Shown: positions 1-7,193 of the stretch, piece by piece
Layout of the letters: each line of letters starts with the position of its first letter
Position numbering within the stretch: the first letter of the stretch is position 1
DNA from: Pseudogulbenkiania sp. MAI-1
Lineage (GTDB): Bacteria; Pseudomonadota; Gammaproteobacteria; Burkholderiales; Chromobacteriaceae
Reading direction: 5' to 3'
Assembly: GCF_000527175.1 (NCBI RefSeq)
Contig: NZ_AZUR01000001.1
Coordinates: 1,213,011-1,277,010 of the forward strand
DNA length: 64,000 nucleotides
Notes under the pieces: generated by a model
What the model saw: only the letters and a program-made list of their open reading frames with translations
Told to the model about the DNA's origin: nothing
Databases searched by the model: none
Made by a program: the position numbers and the translations under genes

Positions 1-137
1 TCCGGCAGCACCACCAGCTCGGCGCCGGCGGCGGCCGCTTCGCCGACCAGGACGCGGGCGCGTTCGAGGTTGGCCGACAGGTCATCGCCGGACACCATCT
101 GGATGGCGGCGGCGGTGAGTCGCTGTACAGTGGACAT
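1..137 (-). CDS. Carbon-nitrogen hydrolase (nitrilase/omega-amidase family), N-terminal fragment
   Basis: Only the first 45 codons lie in the window; the gene runs off the left edge. The visible peptide begins MSTVQRLTAAAIQMVSG and reaches the VVLPE segment, whose Glu is the first residue of the Glu-Lys-Cys triad of the nitrilase superfamily. It starts 10 bases after the stop of the aminotransferase gene, with an AGGAGAG ribosome site overlapping that stop (148-155), so the two are co-transcribed. Known pairing: omega-amidases (YafV/Nit2) hydrolyse alpha-ketoglutaramate or alpha-ketosuccinamate made by glutamine-dependent transaminases such as YbdL, which fits this neighbour. Other Nit-family substrates cannot be excluded from a fragment. 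Confidence 0.8.
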   Translation of the reverse strand, partial: MSTVQRLTAAAIQMVSGDDLSANLERARVLVGEAAAAGAELVVLP

Positions 138-147
138 GCGGGCTCTC

Positions 148-1302
148 CTAGAGGCGGCAGAGGCGCTCGGCCCCGGCGCGCAAGGTGGCCTCGTCCTTGG
201 CGAACGACAGGCGGATCAGGTGATGGTCGGTGCCGTCGCGATAGAACGCCGACACCGGGATGGTCGCCACCTGATGCTCCTTGATCAGCGTCTGCACGAA
301 GTCGCTATCGGACTGCCGGCTGATGTTCTCGTAGCTCGCCAGCATGAAGAAACTGCCGGCCGACGGCAGCAGCGTCAGGCGCGAACTGGCCAGGCAGTCG
401 ATCAACAGATCGCGCTTCTTCTGGTAGAAATCTGCCAGCCCGAGGTAATGCGACGGGGTCTGCATGAGGCGCGCCAGGCCGTGCTGCATCGGTGTGTCGG
501 CGGCGAACATGGCGAACTGGTGCACCTTGCGGATTTCTTCCATCAGGGCCGCCGGCGCCAGGCAATAGCCGACGCGCCAACCGGTGATATGGAAGGTTTT
601 GCCGAACGAGGCCACCACCACTGCGCGCTCGGCCAGCTCCGGGTGACGGCTCATGCTGTGGTGCAGGGCGCCGTCGAACACCACGTGCTCGTAGACCTCG
701 TCCGACAGCAGCACGATGTCGGTGCCGGCGGTGAGTCGCTTGAGCTCGGCGATGTCCTCGTCGCCCAGTACCGCGCCGCTCGGATTGTGCGGGCTGTTGA
801 GCAGGATCATCCGCGTGCGCGGAGTGATGCGCGCGGCGACCTCGTCCCAGGGAATGGCGAACCCAGGCGGGGCGAGCTTGATCGACACCACGGTGGCGCC
901 CTGCAGCTCGATCATCGGCGCGTAGCTGTCGAAGCAGGGCTCGAACACGATCACCTCGTCGCCGGGATGGACCAGTGCCGTGATACTGGCGAACAGCCCC
1001 TCGCTGGCACTGGCGGTGATGGTGACCTCCCGCGCCGGGTCGTAGCGCTGGCCATACAGCGCGGCCACCTTGTCGGCGACCGCCTCGCGCAGGGCGGCGA
1101 GGCCGGCCATCGGCGAATACTGGTTGTGGCCGTCGAGCATGGCCTGATGGGTGTGCTCGATCAGTTCCGGCGCGCACGGGAAGTTGGGCGCACCCTGCGA
1201 CAGGTTGATCGCCCGATGTTCGGCAGCGAGCTGGCCGATCACGGTGAAGATGGTGGTGCCCACGTTCGGCAGTTTCGAGCGCGGCGTGATGGAGTCGGTC
1301 AT
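148..1302 (-). CDS. ybdL: Methionine/glutamine aminotransferase, YbdL-like, PLP fold type I
   Basis: 384 aa, class I/II aminotransferase. The PLP lysine is K235 in the block ASFGKTFHITGWRVGY; NSPHNPSG (about residues 169-176) and LLSDEVYEH (about 198-206) are the other cofactor-site motifs. The start (RSKLPNVGTTIFT...INLSQGAPNF) and end resemble E. coli YbdL along the whole length, an enzyme that transaminates methionine and aromatic amino acids with 2-oxoacids. It acts in the cytosol, probably in methionine salvage, with the downstream nitrilase as the omega-amidase that pulls the reaction forward (inference from known pairings). A LysR gene diverges 126 bases upstream and is a likely regulator. 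Confidence 0.88.
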   Translation of the reverse strand: MTDSITPRSKLPNVGTTIFTVIGQLAAEHRAINLSQGAPNFPCAPELIEHTHQAMLDGHNQYSPMAGLAALREAVADKVAALYGQRYDPAREVTITASASEGLFASITALVHPGDEVIVFEPCFDSYAPMIELQGATVVSIKLAPPGFAIPWDEVAARITPRTRMILLNSPHNPSGAVLGDEDIAELKRLTAGTDIVLLSDEVYEHVVFDGALHHSMSRHPELAERAVVVASFGKTFHITGWRVGYCLAPAALMEEIRKVHQFAMFAADTPMQHGLARLMQTPSHYLGLADFYQKKRDLLIDCLASSRLTLLPSAGSFFMLASYENISRQSDSDFVQTLIKEHQVATIPVSAFYRDGTDHHLIRLSFAKDEATLRAGAERLCRL

Positions 1303-1428
1303 GTCATCCCCGGTTGTTGTGTCTTTGCCAGCGGGTGGCGTTCGAGCCCATTAAACGGGCGCCGGGGCTTGTGCGACAAACGATTTATCGGCATGTTATG
1401 CATGAGTTTTTTTCAGGCATGACACGCC

Positions 1429-2370
1429 GTGACGCTACGTCAACTTCCCTTGTACGGCCTGCAGGTTTTCGAGGTCGCCGCCCGCCACATGAGCTTCACG
1501 CTGGCGGCCGACGAGCTGTGCCTGACCCAGGGCGCGGTAAGCAAGCAAGTGGCCCAGCTCGAACAGCAGCTGGGCTATCCCTTGTTCCATCGCCAAGTGC
1601 GCCGGCTGGTGCTGACCAGCGAGGGCGAGGCGCTGCTGCCCTACGTGACGCGTGCGCTGGCCACGCTGGGCAAGGGCGTAGAGGCGGCGCGCCAAGCGCG
1701 CAATCACCTGCGCCTGAAGGCGCCGTCATGCATCTCGCGCTGGCTGCTGCGCGAGATCATGCAGTTCCGCAAGGAACATCCCGAGATCGAAGTCGAAGTC
1801 ACCAGCGTGCACGCGCACGACGTCGACTTCGCCAAGGAACCGTTCGACCTCGCCATCGTGTTCGGGCCGGTGCCGGCACGCCAGCCGCGGCAGACCGCGC
1901 TGTTTCGCGAACAGCTCACGCCGGTCTGCACGCCGGCGCTGCTGGAATCGTTCGGCCATCCTCTGAACGAACCGGAAGATCTGGTTCGTTTCCCGCTGCT
2001 GCATGCCTCGCGAGACCGGCGCGACTGGACGCTATGGCTGAAATCGGTGGGGGCCAAGGGCGCCAACCCAGCCAGCGGCCAGTTGTTCGACACTCTGGAC
2101 CTGGCGATGAACGCCGCTCAGCAAGGCTTCGGGGTGTCGATGGCGGATGTGGTGCTATTGGAAGAAGAGCTCAAGCGCGGCACGGTCATTACGCCGTTCG
2201 CCCAGACCCTGTTCACCGGCAACGGCTACCTGCTGGCCCTGCCGGCGCCGAACCGGACCGCCGAGGCGGCGCAACTGCTGCACGACTGGCTGGCCGCCCG
2301 CCACCCGTTGCCGGACGAACCGCAGCCCGGCCCGGTGCCGGGCGAAACACCCGCGCAGGCCATGTCCTGA
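1429..2370 (+). CDS. LysR-family transcriptional regulator (GcvA-like)
   Basis: 313 aa. An N-terminal winged helix-turn-helix (about residues 8-66: FEVAARHMSFTLAADELCLTQGAVSKQV) is followed by a periplasmic-binding-type effector domain. The pattern 'SFT-AA-EL--TQGAVS-Q' and the overall length match the GcvA subgroup. The start is a GTG at 1429; no in-frame ATG precedes the conserved MTLRQLPLYGL segment and no good ribosome site is visible, so the start is moderately sure. It is transcribed divergently from the methionine-aminotransferase/nitrilase pair, the usual arrangement for a LysR regulator and its target, but that target is inferred from position only. The last 20 residues are proline-rich and probably disordered. 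Confidence 0.87.
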   Translation: MTLRQLPLYGLQVFEVAARHMSFTLAADELCLTQGAVSKQVAQLEQQLGYPLFHRQVRRLVLTSEGEALLPYVTRALATLGKGVEAARQARNHLRLKAPSCISRWLLREIMQFRKEHPEIEVEVTSVHAHDVDFAKEPFDLAIVFGPVPARQPRQTALFREQLTPVCTPALLESFGHPLNEPEDLVRFPLLHASRDRRDWTLWLKSVGAKGANPASGQLFDTLDLAMNAAQQGFGVSMADVVLLEEELKRGTVITPFAQTLFTGNGYLLALPAPNRTAEAAQLLHDWLAARHPLPDEPQPGPVPGETPAQAMS

Positions 2371-2384
2371 GCCGCGAAAAGCAA

Positions 2385-2407
2385 ACGGCCGCTACGAGAG
2401 CGGCCGT
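2385..2407. terminator. Bidirectional intrinsic terminator between lysR and mnmA
   Basis: A 9-bp perfect stem (ACGGCCGCT / AGCGGCCGT) with a 5-base loop lies between the convergent ends of the LysR gene and mnmA. Read in the mnmA direction it is followed by TTTGCTTTT, a usable U tract; in the LysR direction the tail is weak. Confidence 0.7.
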
Positions 2408-2443
2408 CGGATTGATTGGTAAGGAGGGTAGGGTGGGGTGCTC

Positions 2444-3520
2444 TCAGCGGATGATACCGCCGCCTAGACACACATCCCCATCGTACAGCACCGCCGACTG
2501 CCCCGGCGTCACCGCCCACTGCTTGTCGCGGAAGGTGAGGGTAGCCTGGCCATCCACCACCGGCGACAGCGAACAGGCCGCGTCGGCCATGCGGTAGCGG
2601 TTCTTGGCGGCGTAATCGCCCGGCGCCGGTGCCTCGTCCAGCGTCCACGACAGATCGCCCATCGCCAGCGTGCTCTTCAGCAGCAAGGGGTGGTCGTGCC
2701 CCTGCACCACGATCAGCTGATTGGCGGGAATGTCCTTGCCGGCGACGAACCACGGTTCGCCGCTGCCGTCCTTGGCGCCGCCGATGTTGAGCCCCTTGCG
2801 CTGCCCCAGCGTGTAGTACATCAGTCCCTCGTGCCGGCCCACGCGCTTGCCCTCCGGCGTCACCATGTCGCCCGGCTGGGTCGGCAGGTAGCGCTGCAGG
2901 AACTCGCGGAATGGCCGCTCGCCGATGAAGCAGATGCCGGTGCTGTCCTTCTTGGCGGCGGTCGGCAGGCCGGCCTGTTCGGCCAACTGGCGCACCTCGG
3001 TCTTGCGGATGTCGCCCAGCGGAAACATCGCCTTGGACAGCTGCGCCTGGTTGAGCCGGTACAGGAAATAGCTCTGGTCCTTGGTGTGGTCCACCGCCTT
3101 CAGCAAGTAGTGCCTGCCGTCGCGCTCCGCCTTGCGGGCGTAGTGGCCGGTGGCGATGCAGTCGGCGCCCAGCTCCATGGCGTAGTCGAGAAAGGCCTTG
3201 AACTTGATCTCGGCATTGCACAACACGTCCGGGTTCGGCGTGCGGCCGGCCGAGTACTCCTTGAGGAAGTACGAGAACACGCGGTCCTTGTATTCCTTGG
3301 CGAAGTTGACAATCTCCATGTCGATGCCGACGATGTCGGCCACACTCAGCGCGTCGAGTGCATCCTGCTTGATCGAGCAGTACTCGTCGTCGTTGTCGTC
3401 TTCCCAGTTCTGCATGAACACGCCGATCACCTCGTGGCCCTGCTGCTTCAAGAGCCAGGCGGTGACCGACGAATCCACGCCGCCGGACATGCCGACGACG
3501 ATGCGTTTCTTACCCGTCAC
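2444..3520 (-). CDS. mnmA: tRNA-specific 2-thiouridylase MnmA
   Basis: 358 aa. MnmA thiolates U34 of tRNA-Lys, -Glu and -Gln to s2U using ATP and sulfur relayed from IscS. The ATP pyrophosphatase P-loop GMSGGVDSSV lies at the N-terminus; the two catalytic cysteines are in NPDVLCNAEIKF and STGICFIGERPF. The start is GTG at 3520, chosen because the protein family starts just before GKKRIVVGMSGG, an AAGGA ribosome site precedes it, and the GTG overlaps the upstream stop as GTGA (translational coupling). The frame extends further upstream without support. It is the last gene of nudJ / secreted unknown / mnmA; nudJ next to mnmA is also the E. coli arrangement. Confidence 0.96.
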   Translation of the reverse strand: MTGKKRIVVGMSGGVDSSVTAWLLKQQGHEVIGVFMQNWEDDNDDEYCSIKQDALDALSVADIVGIDMEIVNFAKEYKDRVFSYFLKEYSAGRTPNPDVLCNAEIKFKAFLDYAMELGADCIATGHYARKAERDGRHYLLKAVDHTKDQSYFLYRLNQAQLSKAMFPLGDIRKTEVRQLAEQAGLPTAAKKDSTGICFIGERPFREFLQRYLPTQPGDMVTPEGKRVGRHEGLMYYTLGQRKGLNIGGAKDGSGEPWFVAGKDIPANQLIVVQGHDHPLLLKSTLAMGDLSWTLDEAPAPGDYAAKNRYRMADAACSLSPVVDGQATLTFRDKQWAVTPGQSAVLYDGDVCLGGGIIR

Positions 3521-4056
3521 GGGGAATATCCTTCTTTCCAAATAGCGAGGGGCACTACCTCCGGCGGTGCCCCGAAATCCTTGAACCAGCTGTCCACGGC
3601 CCAATCCTGGCCATTACCGCTGTCGTGCAGCACGGCGGTGTAATGCAGATCGACGATCCACGGCGCGCGCCAAGCCGGTTTGGCCACGGTGTGGAAGCGT
3701 AGCCAGCCCTGATCCTGCAGATAGCGCAGGAAAGTGGTGACATTGCTGCTGTGGTCGACGCAGTCCATGCGCCCCTCGGCGCCGCCGTCGGGGAAGTTTC
3801 GCCCCTTGTCCTGCCAGATGGGGGTGCTCTTGCCGGCTATCAAGAACAACTGCTGCACCGCCGTTTTGACCGCCTCGCGTTCTGCCTCTGCCGTGCTGCC
3901 GCCAGCCAGCAAATGGGCCAGGCGCTCTTTGTCGTCGGCCCCCACGTCGAATCGGGCCTCGCGTTTGCAGCCGTAATAGTAACAGACGGGCAGGGTGTCC
4001 GCATGGCTGTTGCCGATGGCGAGCAGCCAGAACCAGAGCCATCGCCACCCCCTCAT
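3517..4056 (-). CDS. Conserved hypothetical secreted protein between nudJ and mnmA
   Basis: 179 aa. The start (ATG 4056) overlaps the nudJ stop as ATGA, and its own stop overlaps the mnmA GTG as GTGA, so all three are coupled. The N-terminus MRGWRWLWFWLLAIGNSHA is a signal peptide with a likely cut after SHA, so the product should be periplasmic. The mature protein has CYYYGCKREARF near its start, a MDCVDHSSNVTTFLRYL segment in the middle with conserved-looking Cys, Asp and His, and ends with KDFGAPPEVVPL. I do not recognise a named family. The Cys/Asp/His segment could be catalytic or structural; nothing supports a specific function. Its location inside a tRNA-modification operon may be historical rather than functional. 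Confidence 0.8.
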   Translation of the reverse strand: MRGWRWLWFWLLAIGNSHADTLPVCYYYGCKREARFDVGADDKERLAHLLAGGSTAEAEREAVKTAVQQLFLIAGKSTPIWQDKGRNFPDGGAEGRMDCVDHSSNVTTFLRYLQDQGWLRFHTVAKPAWRAPWIVDLHYTAVLHDSGNGQDWAVDSWFKDFGAPPEVVPLAIWKEGYSP

Positions 4057-4517
4057 GGCTTGTTTCCGCCGCTCAGATGGCGAATGACGTCCAGCGGCAG
4101 CCGCTGACCGGTCAGCCAGTCGTCCAGGCTCAGCGCCACGGCCGGGCTGCGGTGTTGCCGGGTGCGGGCGCGGATTTCCGCGGCGGTGAGCCAGCACGCG
4201 GCGACGATGCCGTCGTCCAGCCGGCGCCCGGCTTCTTCCTCCAAGGCCTTGCCGCAGAAGGTGAAGCGCAGGTAGGTGATGTCGCTGCCGGGCTTGTCCG
4301 CCAGGTAGATGCCGACCAGCGCTTCCGGTTCGAAGTGCCAGGCCGTTTCCTCCAGCACTTCGCGCCGTACCGCCTCGAACAGCGTCTCGCCATGCTCCAG
4401 GTGCCCGGCCGGCTGGTTCAGCCGCAAGCCTTCGGGAGTCTCTTCTTCCACCATCAGGAAGCGGCCCTCACGCTCGATGACGGCGGCTACGGTGACATTC
4501 GGTTTCCAGATTCTCAT
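4053..4517 (-). CDS. nudJ: Nudix hydrolase NudJ (HMP-PP / thiamine-PP phosphatase)
   Basis: 154 aa. Resembles E. coli NudJ (YmfB), which hydrolyses HMP-PP, thiamine pyrophosphate and nucleoside triphosphates, and which also precedes mnmA there. The Nudix box reads GHLEHGETLFEAV then RREVLEETA: the metal-binding REVLEE core is intact, but the Gly that normally follows EEx is Ala. The start ATG 4517 (MRIWKPNVTVAAV) matches the family N-terminus; the frame continues upstream into the bfd promoter region and is not used. It is the first gene of the coupled operon with the secreted unknown and mnmA, and is divergent from bfd. Confidence 0.88.
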   Translation of the reverse strand: MRIWKPNVTVAAVIEREGRFLMVEEETPEGLRLNQPAGHLEHGETLFEAVRREVLEETAWHFEPEALVGIYLADKPGSDITYLRFTFCGKALEEEAGRRLDDGIVAACWLTAAEIRARTRQHRSPAVALSLDDWLTGQRLPLDVIRHLSGGNKP

Positions 4518-4534
4518 GAGCTCGTCGATTCCAG

Positions 4535-4577
4535 TTGACAATGGTTCTTGTTTATCCACATAATGATAATAATTCAC
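4535..4577 (+). promoter_or_regulatory. bfd promoter with overlapping Fur box
   Basis: A TTGACA -35 (4535-4540) and CATAAT -10 (4559-4564) are 18 bases apart. A 19-bp Fur-box-like site (4559-4577) matches the GATAATGATAATCATTATC consensus at 15 of 19 positions and covers the -10. This predicts iron-replete repression of bfd, as known in other proteobacteria. Confidence 0.75.
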
Positions 4578-4600
4578 ATTTATATGTGCTAGGTGGAAAC

Positions 4601-4807
4601 ATGTACGTTTGTCTTTGTCATGGTGTGACCGATACGCAGATCCGTGAAGCCGTCATGGACGGCGCGACCCGTCTGCGCGACGTATCGCAGCAACTGGGGG
4701 TGGCGACCGACTGCGGCCGCTGTGCCTGCTGTGCCCACCAACTGATCAAGGACACGCTGGCGGATCTGACCGTCGAAGCCCACTCGCCCTTTCGCGACGT
4801 CGCCTAA
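4601..4807 (+). CDS. bfd: Bacterioferritin-associated ferredoxin Bfd
   Basis: 68 aa. Bfd is a [2Fe-2S] ferredoxin that reduces the ferric core of bacterioferritin so that stored iron is released. The four cluster ligands are visible as C4 and C6 (VCLCHGVT) and C38 and C41 (DCGRC); C43 and C44 follow. The start ATG 4601 has an AGGTGG ribosome site and matches the family start MYVCLCHGVTD. Bacterioferritin follows 104 bases downstream on the same strand. A Fur-box promoter precedes it, consistent with iron-starvation induction. Confidence 0.94.
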   Translation: MYVCLCHGVTDTQIREAVMDGATRLRDVSQQLGVATDCGRCACCAHQLIKDTLADLTVEAHSPFRDVA

Positions 4808-4911
4808 ACCCCGCTGCTTCCGGCGCAAGCTGCACCGCAAGGTGCACCGCTCCGCCTTGCGCTCGCAAACTCATGTGCAATAATCCTAAGATATGTGCAC
4901 AGGAGCTTGTC

Positions 4912-5382
4912 ATGCAAGGCGATAAAAAAGTCCTAAAATTCCTCAATCAAATACTCAAGAACGAACTGACCGCCATCAATCAGTACTTTCTGCATGCGCG
5001 CATGTTCAAGAACTGGGGTCTGAAAAAGCTCAACGAGCGCGAATACCACGAATCCATCGACGAGATGAAGCACGCCGACAAGCTGATCGAGCGCATCCTG
5101 TTCCTCGAGGGGCTGCCCAATCTGCAGGATCTCGGCAAGCTATACATCGGTGAGAAGCCGCAGGAAATGCTCGAGCTCGACCTCAAACTGGAGATGGAGG
5201 GTCTGCCGTTGCTGCGCGAGGCCATCGTCCATTGCGAGAGCGTCAACGACTACGTGACCCGCGATCTGCTGGAAGACATCCTGGAGAGCGAGGAAGAGCA
5301 TGTGGACTGGCTGGAAACCCAGCTGGGCCTGATCGAGAAGGTCGGCCTGCAGAACTACCTGCAAAGCCAGATGGAAGACTGA
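4912..5382 (+). CDS. bfr: Bacterioferritin (heme-containing ferritin) Bfr
   Basis: 156 aa, the normal length for the 24-mer iron-storage protein. All diiron ferroxidase ligands are present: E18, E51, H54, E94, E127 and H130. M52, the axial ligand for the inter-subunit heme, is present, and Y25 is kept. The start ATG 4912 has an AGGAG site 6 bases upstream; an in-frame ATG at 4873 would add 13 residues foreign to the family. Together with bfd upstream this gives a store-and-release pair. A terminator follows at 5438. Because the heme Met and ferroxidase site are both intact, this is the catalytic BfrB-type subunit rather than a degenerate partner. Confidence 0.96.
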   Translation: MQGDKKVLKFLNQILKNELTAINQYFLHARMFKNWGLKKLNEREYHESIDEMKHADKLIERILFLEGLPNLQDLGKLYIGEKPQEMLELDLKLEMEGLPLLREAIVHCESVNDYVTRDLLEDILESEEEHVDWLETQLGLIEKVGLQNYLQSQMED

Positions 5383-5437
5383 TCGCTCGTCGCACCATCA
5401 TGACAGCAGCGGTAATCGAACCGACGCTGCAATAGAA

Positions 5438-5458
5438 AAGGGGGCCATTGGCCCCCTT
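5438..5458. terminator. Bidirectional terminator between bfr and the DUF945 gene
   Basis: A 9-bp perfect stem AAGGGGGCC / GGCCCCCTT with an ATT loop lies between convergent genes. On the minus strand it is followed by TTTTCT; on the plus strand a TTTT run comes a few bases later. Confidence 0.75.
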
Positions 5459-5474
5459 GGTCGTTTTGCGGCGA

Positions 5475-7058
5475 TCAGGCGCCGCCGCCGGACTGTGCCG
5501 GATCTGGCGTGTCGCTTTCTTCCCAGGGCAGCTCGACCTTCTTGTGGTTGATGGTCATCACGCCCTGCTTGTATTCCAGGTCGGTGGAAATCTGGCCGTC
5601 CTGCTGCTTCAGGTAGCCCTCCTCGGTCCACTGTGCCAACTGGCTGTCGAGCAGGCTGCGCGCCAGCTCGTCCACTTCCCTGAGGTTGGGCTGGTCTTCC
5701 GCCGAGGCGTCGACGGTGAACAGGTTGCGCGCCTGGGCCACCACCAGGTCTTCCAGCGTCTGGCGCGGCAGCTTGACGCTGGCCTCGGCCTCGAAGCGCT
5801 TGAGGAAGGTCAGCGGGTCTTGCAGGTCGGCCTTCTGGAAGCCGGTCAGCGTCAGGTTGCCCTTGAGCCGTGCTTCGCCGCTGGGCATGCGCAGCGAGAA
5901 CTCGTTGACGACCAGGCGTGGGCTGTTCTCCAGCAGCGGAACGCCATAGGTCTTGATGGTGTTCACGTAACGCTGGCGCAGGATGGCCGGGTCGACCCCT
6001 TCGAACGGAATCTTGCCGATCTCCTCGTCCAGTTTGAGCAGGGTCGGGCCGTGCAGATGGTTGGCCGACACGTCCAGCTTCATTGGGCCGTAGCGCTTGT
6101 CGTTGAGGTTGAAGCTGGCGAAATCGAACTTGCCGCGGGTATTGACGAACTCGTCCTGCTCGCTGGTCACCATCTGGTAGCGCAGCCCCTTCAGGCCGAC
6201 GTTCGACGGATGGAACTCGCCGGACGGGTTGATGAATTCACCCACCCGGATGCGCGTCAGCACGTACACCAGCTCGTTGAGCTTGAGGTTGTACGGCACG
6301 CTTTCCTTCCAGTTGAGCTGCACGTCGCCGACGGTCAGCTCGCTGGTGCCGAGCTTGATGCCGCTGCTGCCCGGACGCACGTCGGACAGGTACTTGACCC
6401 CGTCGAAGGCCAGCGAGCCCTTGCTCGACGCCTCGAGCAGGAAGCCGGGCGAGAGCGCCTCGGCCTTGTATTCCTTGTAGCCGGACGCATAGTCGACCTT
6501 CAGGTCGAAGCCCTTCCAGTTGACCTTGACCCCCGACAGCGCCTCGTCGTAATCGAACGACGGGATGTTGACTTCCAGCAGGCCGCCGCCGCCGAAGCCC
6601 AGCCGGTTGGTGACGGTGATGGGCTCCTTGTCGCCGAAGAAGCGCGACAGCGTCTTGCGGGTGGCGTCGCTCATGGCGAATTCGGTGGAGACCAGGGCGC
6701 GTGCCGGGCGGAAGTCGAAGCTGCCGATACCCGGCAGCGGGCCGTGCTTGACGTGATGGGTAAAGCGGATGGTCGAGCCGAGCAGGGGGCGCAGGTTGTC
6801 CGGCAGCATGGCCTCGTACGGCCCCGACAGACGGCGGTTGAAGGTGAGTTCGGTGGTCTCGGTGGACGAGAACCAGCCCCGCTCGTAGCTATGGGATTTC
6901 ACCTTGAACAGCGGAAATTCCGCCAGCATGCGGTGCTGTTCGGCCAGGGTGTCCTCGGTCTTGAGGCCGGCCCAGTAGGCGGCTCCGCCATACAGGACGA
7001 ACAGGCCACCCAGTACTCCACCTGCAATGATCAGACGTTTTTTTTGCGGCACAAGCAT
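5475..7058 (-). CDS. DUF945 (YdgA-like) family protein
   Basis: About 527 aa from ATG 7058; the frame is open to 7139 and the start is uncertain. MLVPQKKRLIIAGGVLGGLFVLYGGAAYWAG is a basic start followed by one membrane anchor, then a long beta-rich domain with the SYERGWFSS segment typical of DUF945/YdgA, an inner-membrane-anchored periplasmic family of unknown function. The C-terminal part QDGQISTDLEYKQGVMTINHKKVELPW is also family-like. It stands alone on the minus strand between bfr and the divergent desaturase gene. No enzymatic motif is visible, and a role in the envelope is only inferred from topology. Confidence 0.8.
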   Translation of the reverse strand: MLVPQKKRLIIAGGVLGGLFVLYGGAAYWAGLKTEDTLAEQHRMLAEFPLFKVKSHSYERGWFSSTETTELTFNRRLSGPYEAMLPDNLRPLLGSTIRFTHHVKHGPLPGIGSFDFRPARALVSTEFAMSDATRKTLSRFFGDKEPITVTNRLGFGGGGLLEVNIPSFDYDEALSGVKVNWKGFDLKVDYASGYKEYKAEALSPGFLLEASSKGSLAFDGVKYLSDVRPGSSGIKLGTSELTVGDVQLNWKESVPYNLKLNELVYVLTRIRVGEFINPSGEFHPSNVGLKGLRYQMVTSEQDEFVNTRGKFDFASFNLNDKRYGPMKLDVSANHLHGPTLLKLDEEIGKIPFEGVDPAILRQRYVNTIKTYGVPLLENSPRLVVNEFSLRMPSGEARLKGNLTLTGFQKADLQDPLTFLKRFEAEASVKLPRQTLEDLVVAQARNLFTVDASAEDQPNLREVDELARSLLDSQLAQWTEEGYLKQQDGQISTDLEYKQGVMTINHKKVELPWEESDTPDPAQSGGGA

Positions 7059-7193
7059 CAGCTTCAGAAAGTGTAAAAAGACATCATATGTTACACCAGG
7101 GGACTTGGGGAACACACCTGCGAAGAAAGAGTCTGACATTGCGCTAACTATTTATTACAATGGGACTTTATTACCGATGAGGTGCGCGATTTA

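Noticed and set aside
70..1422. 450-codon open frame opposite the aminotransferase gene
   Set aside because: Antisense shadow of a high-GC gene; no ribosome site, no recognisable protein, and the opposite strand encodes a clear PLP enzyme.
5448..7076. 542-codon open frame antisense to the DUF945 gene
   Set aside because: Low-complexity Val/Gln/Leu-rich translation typical of shadow frames in GC-rich DNA.
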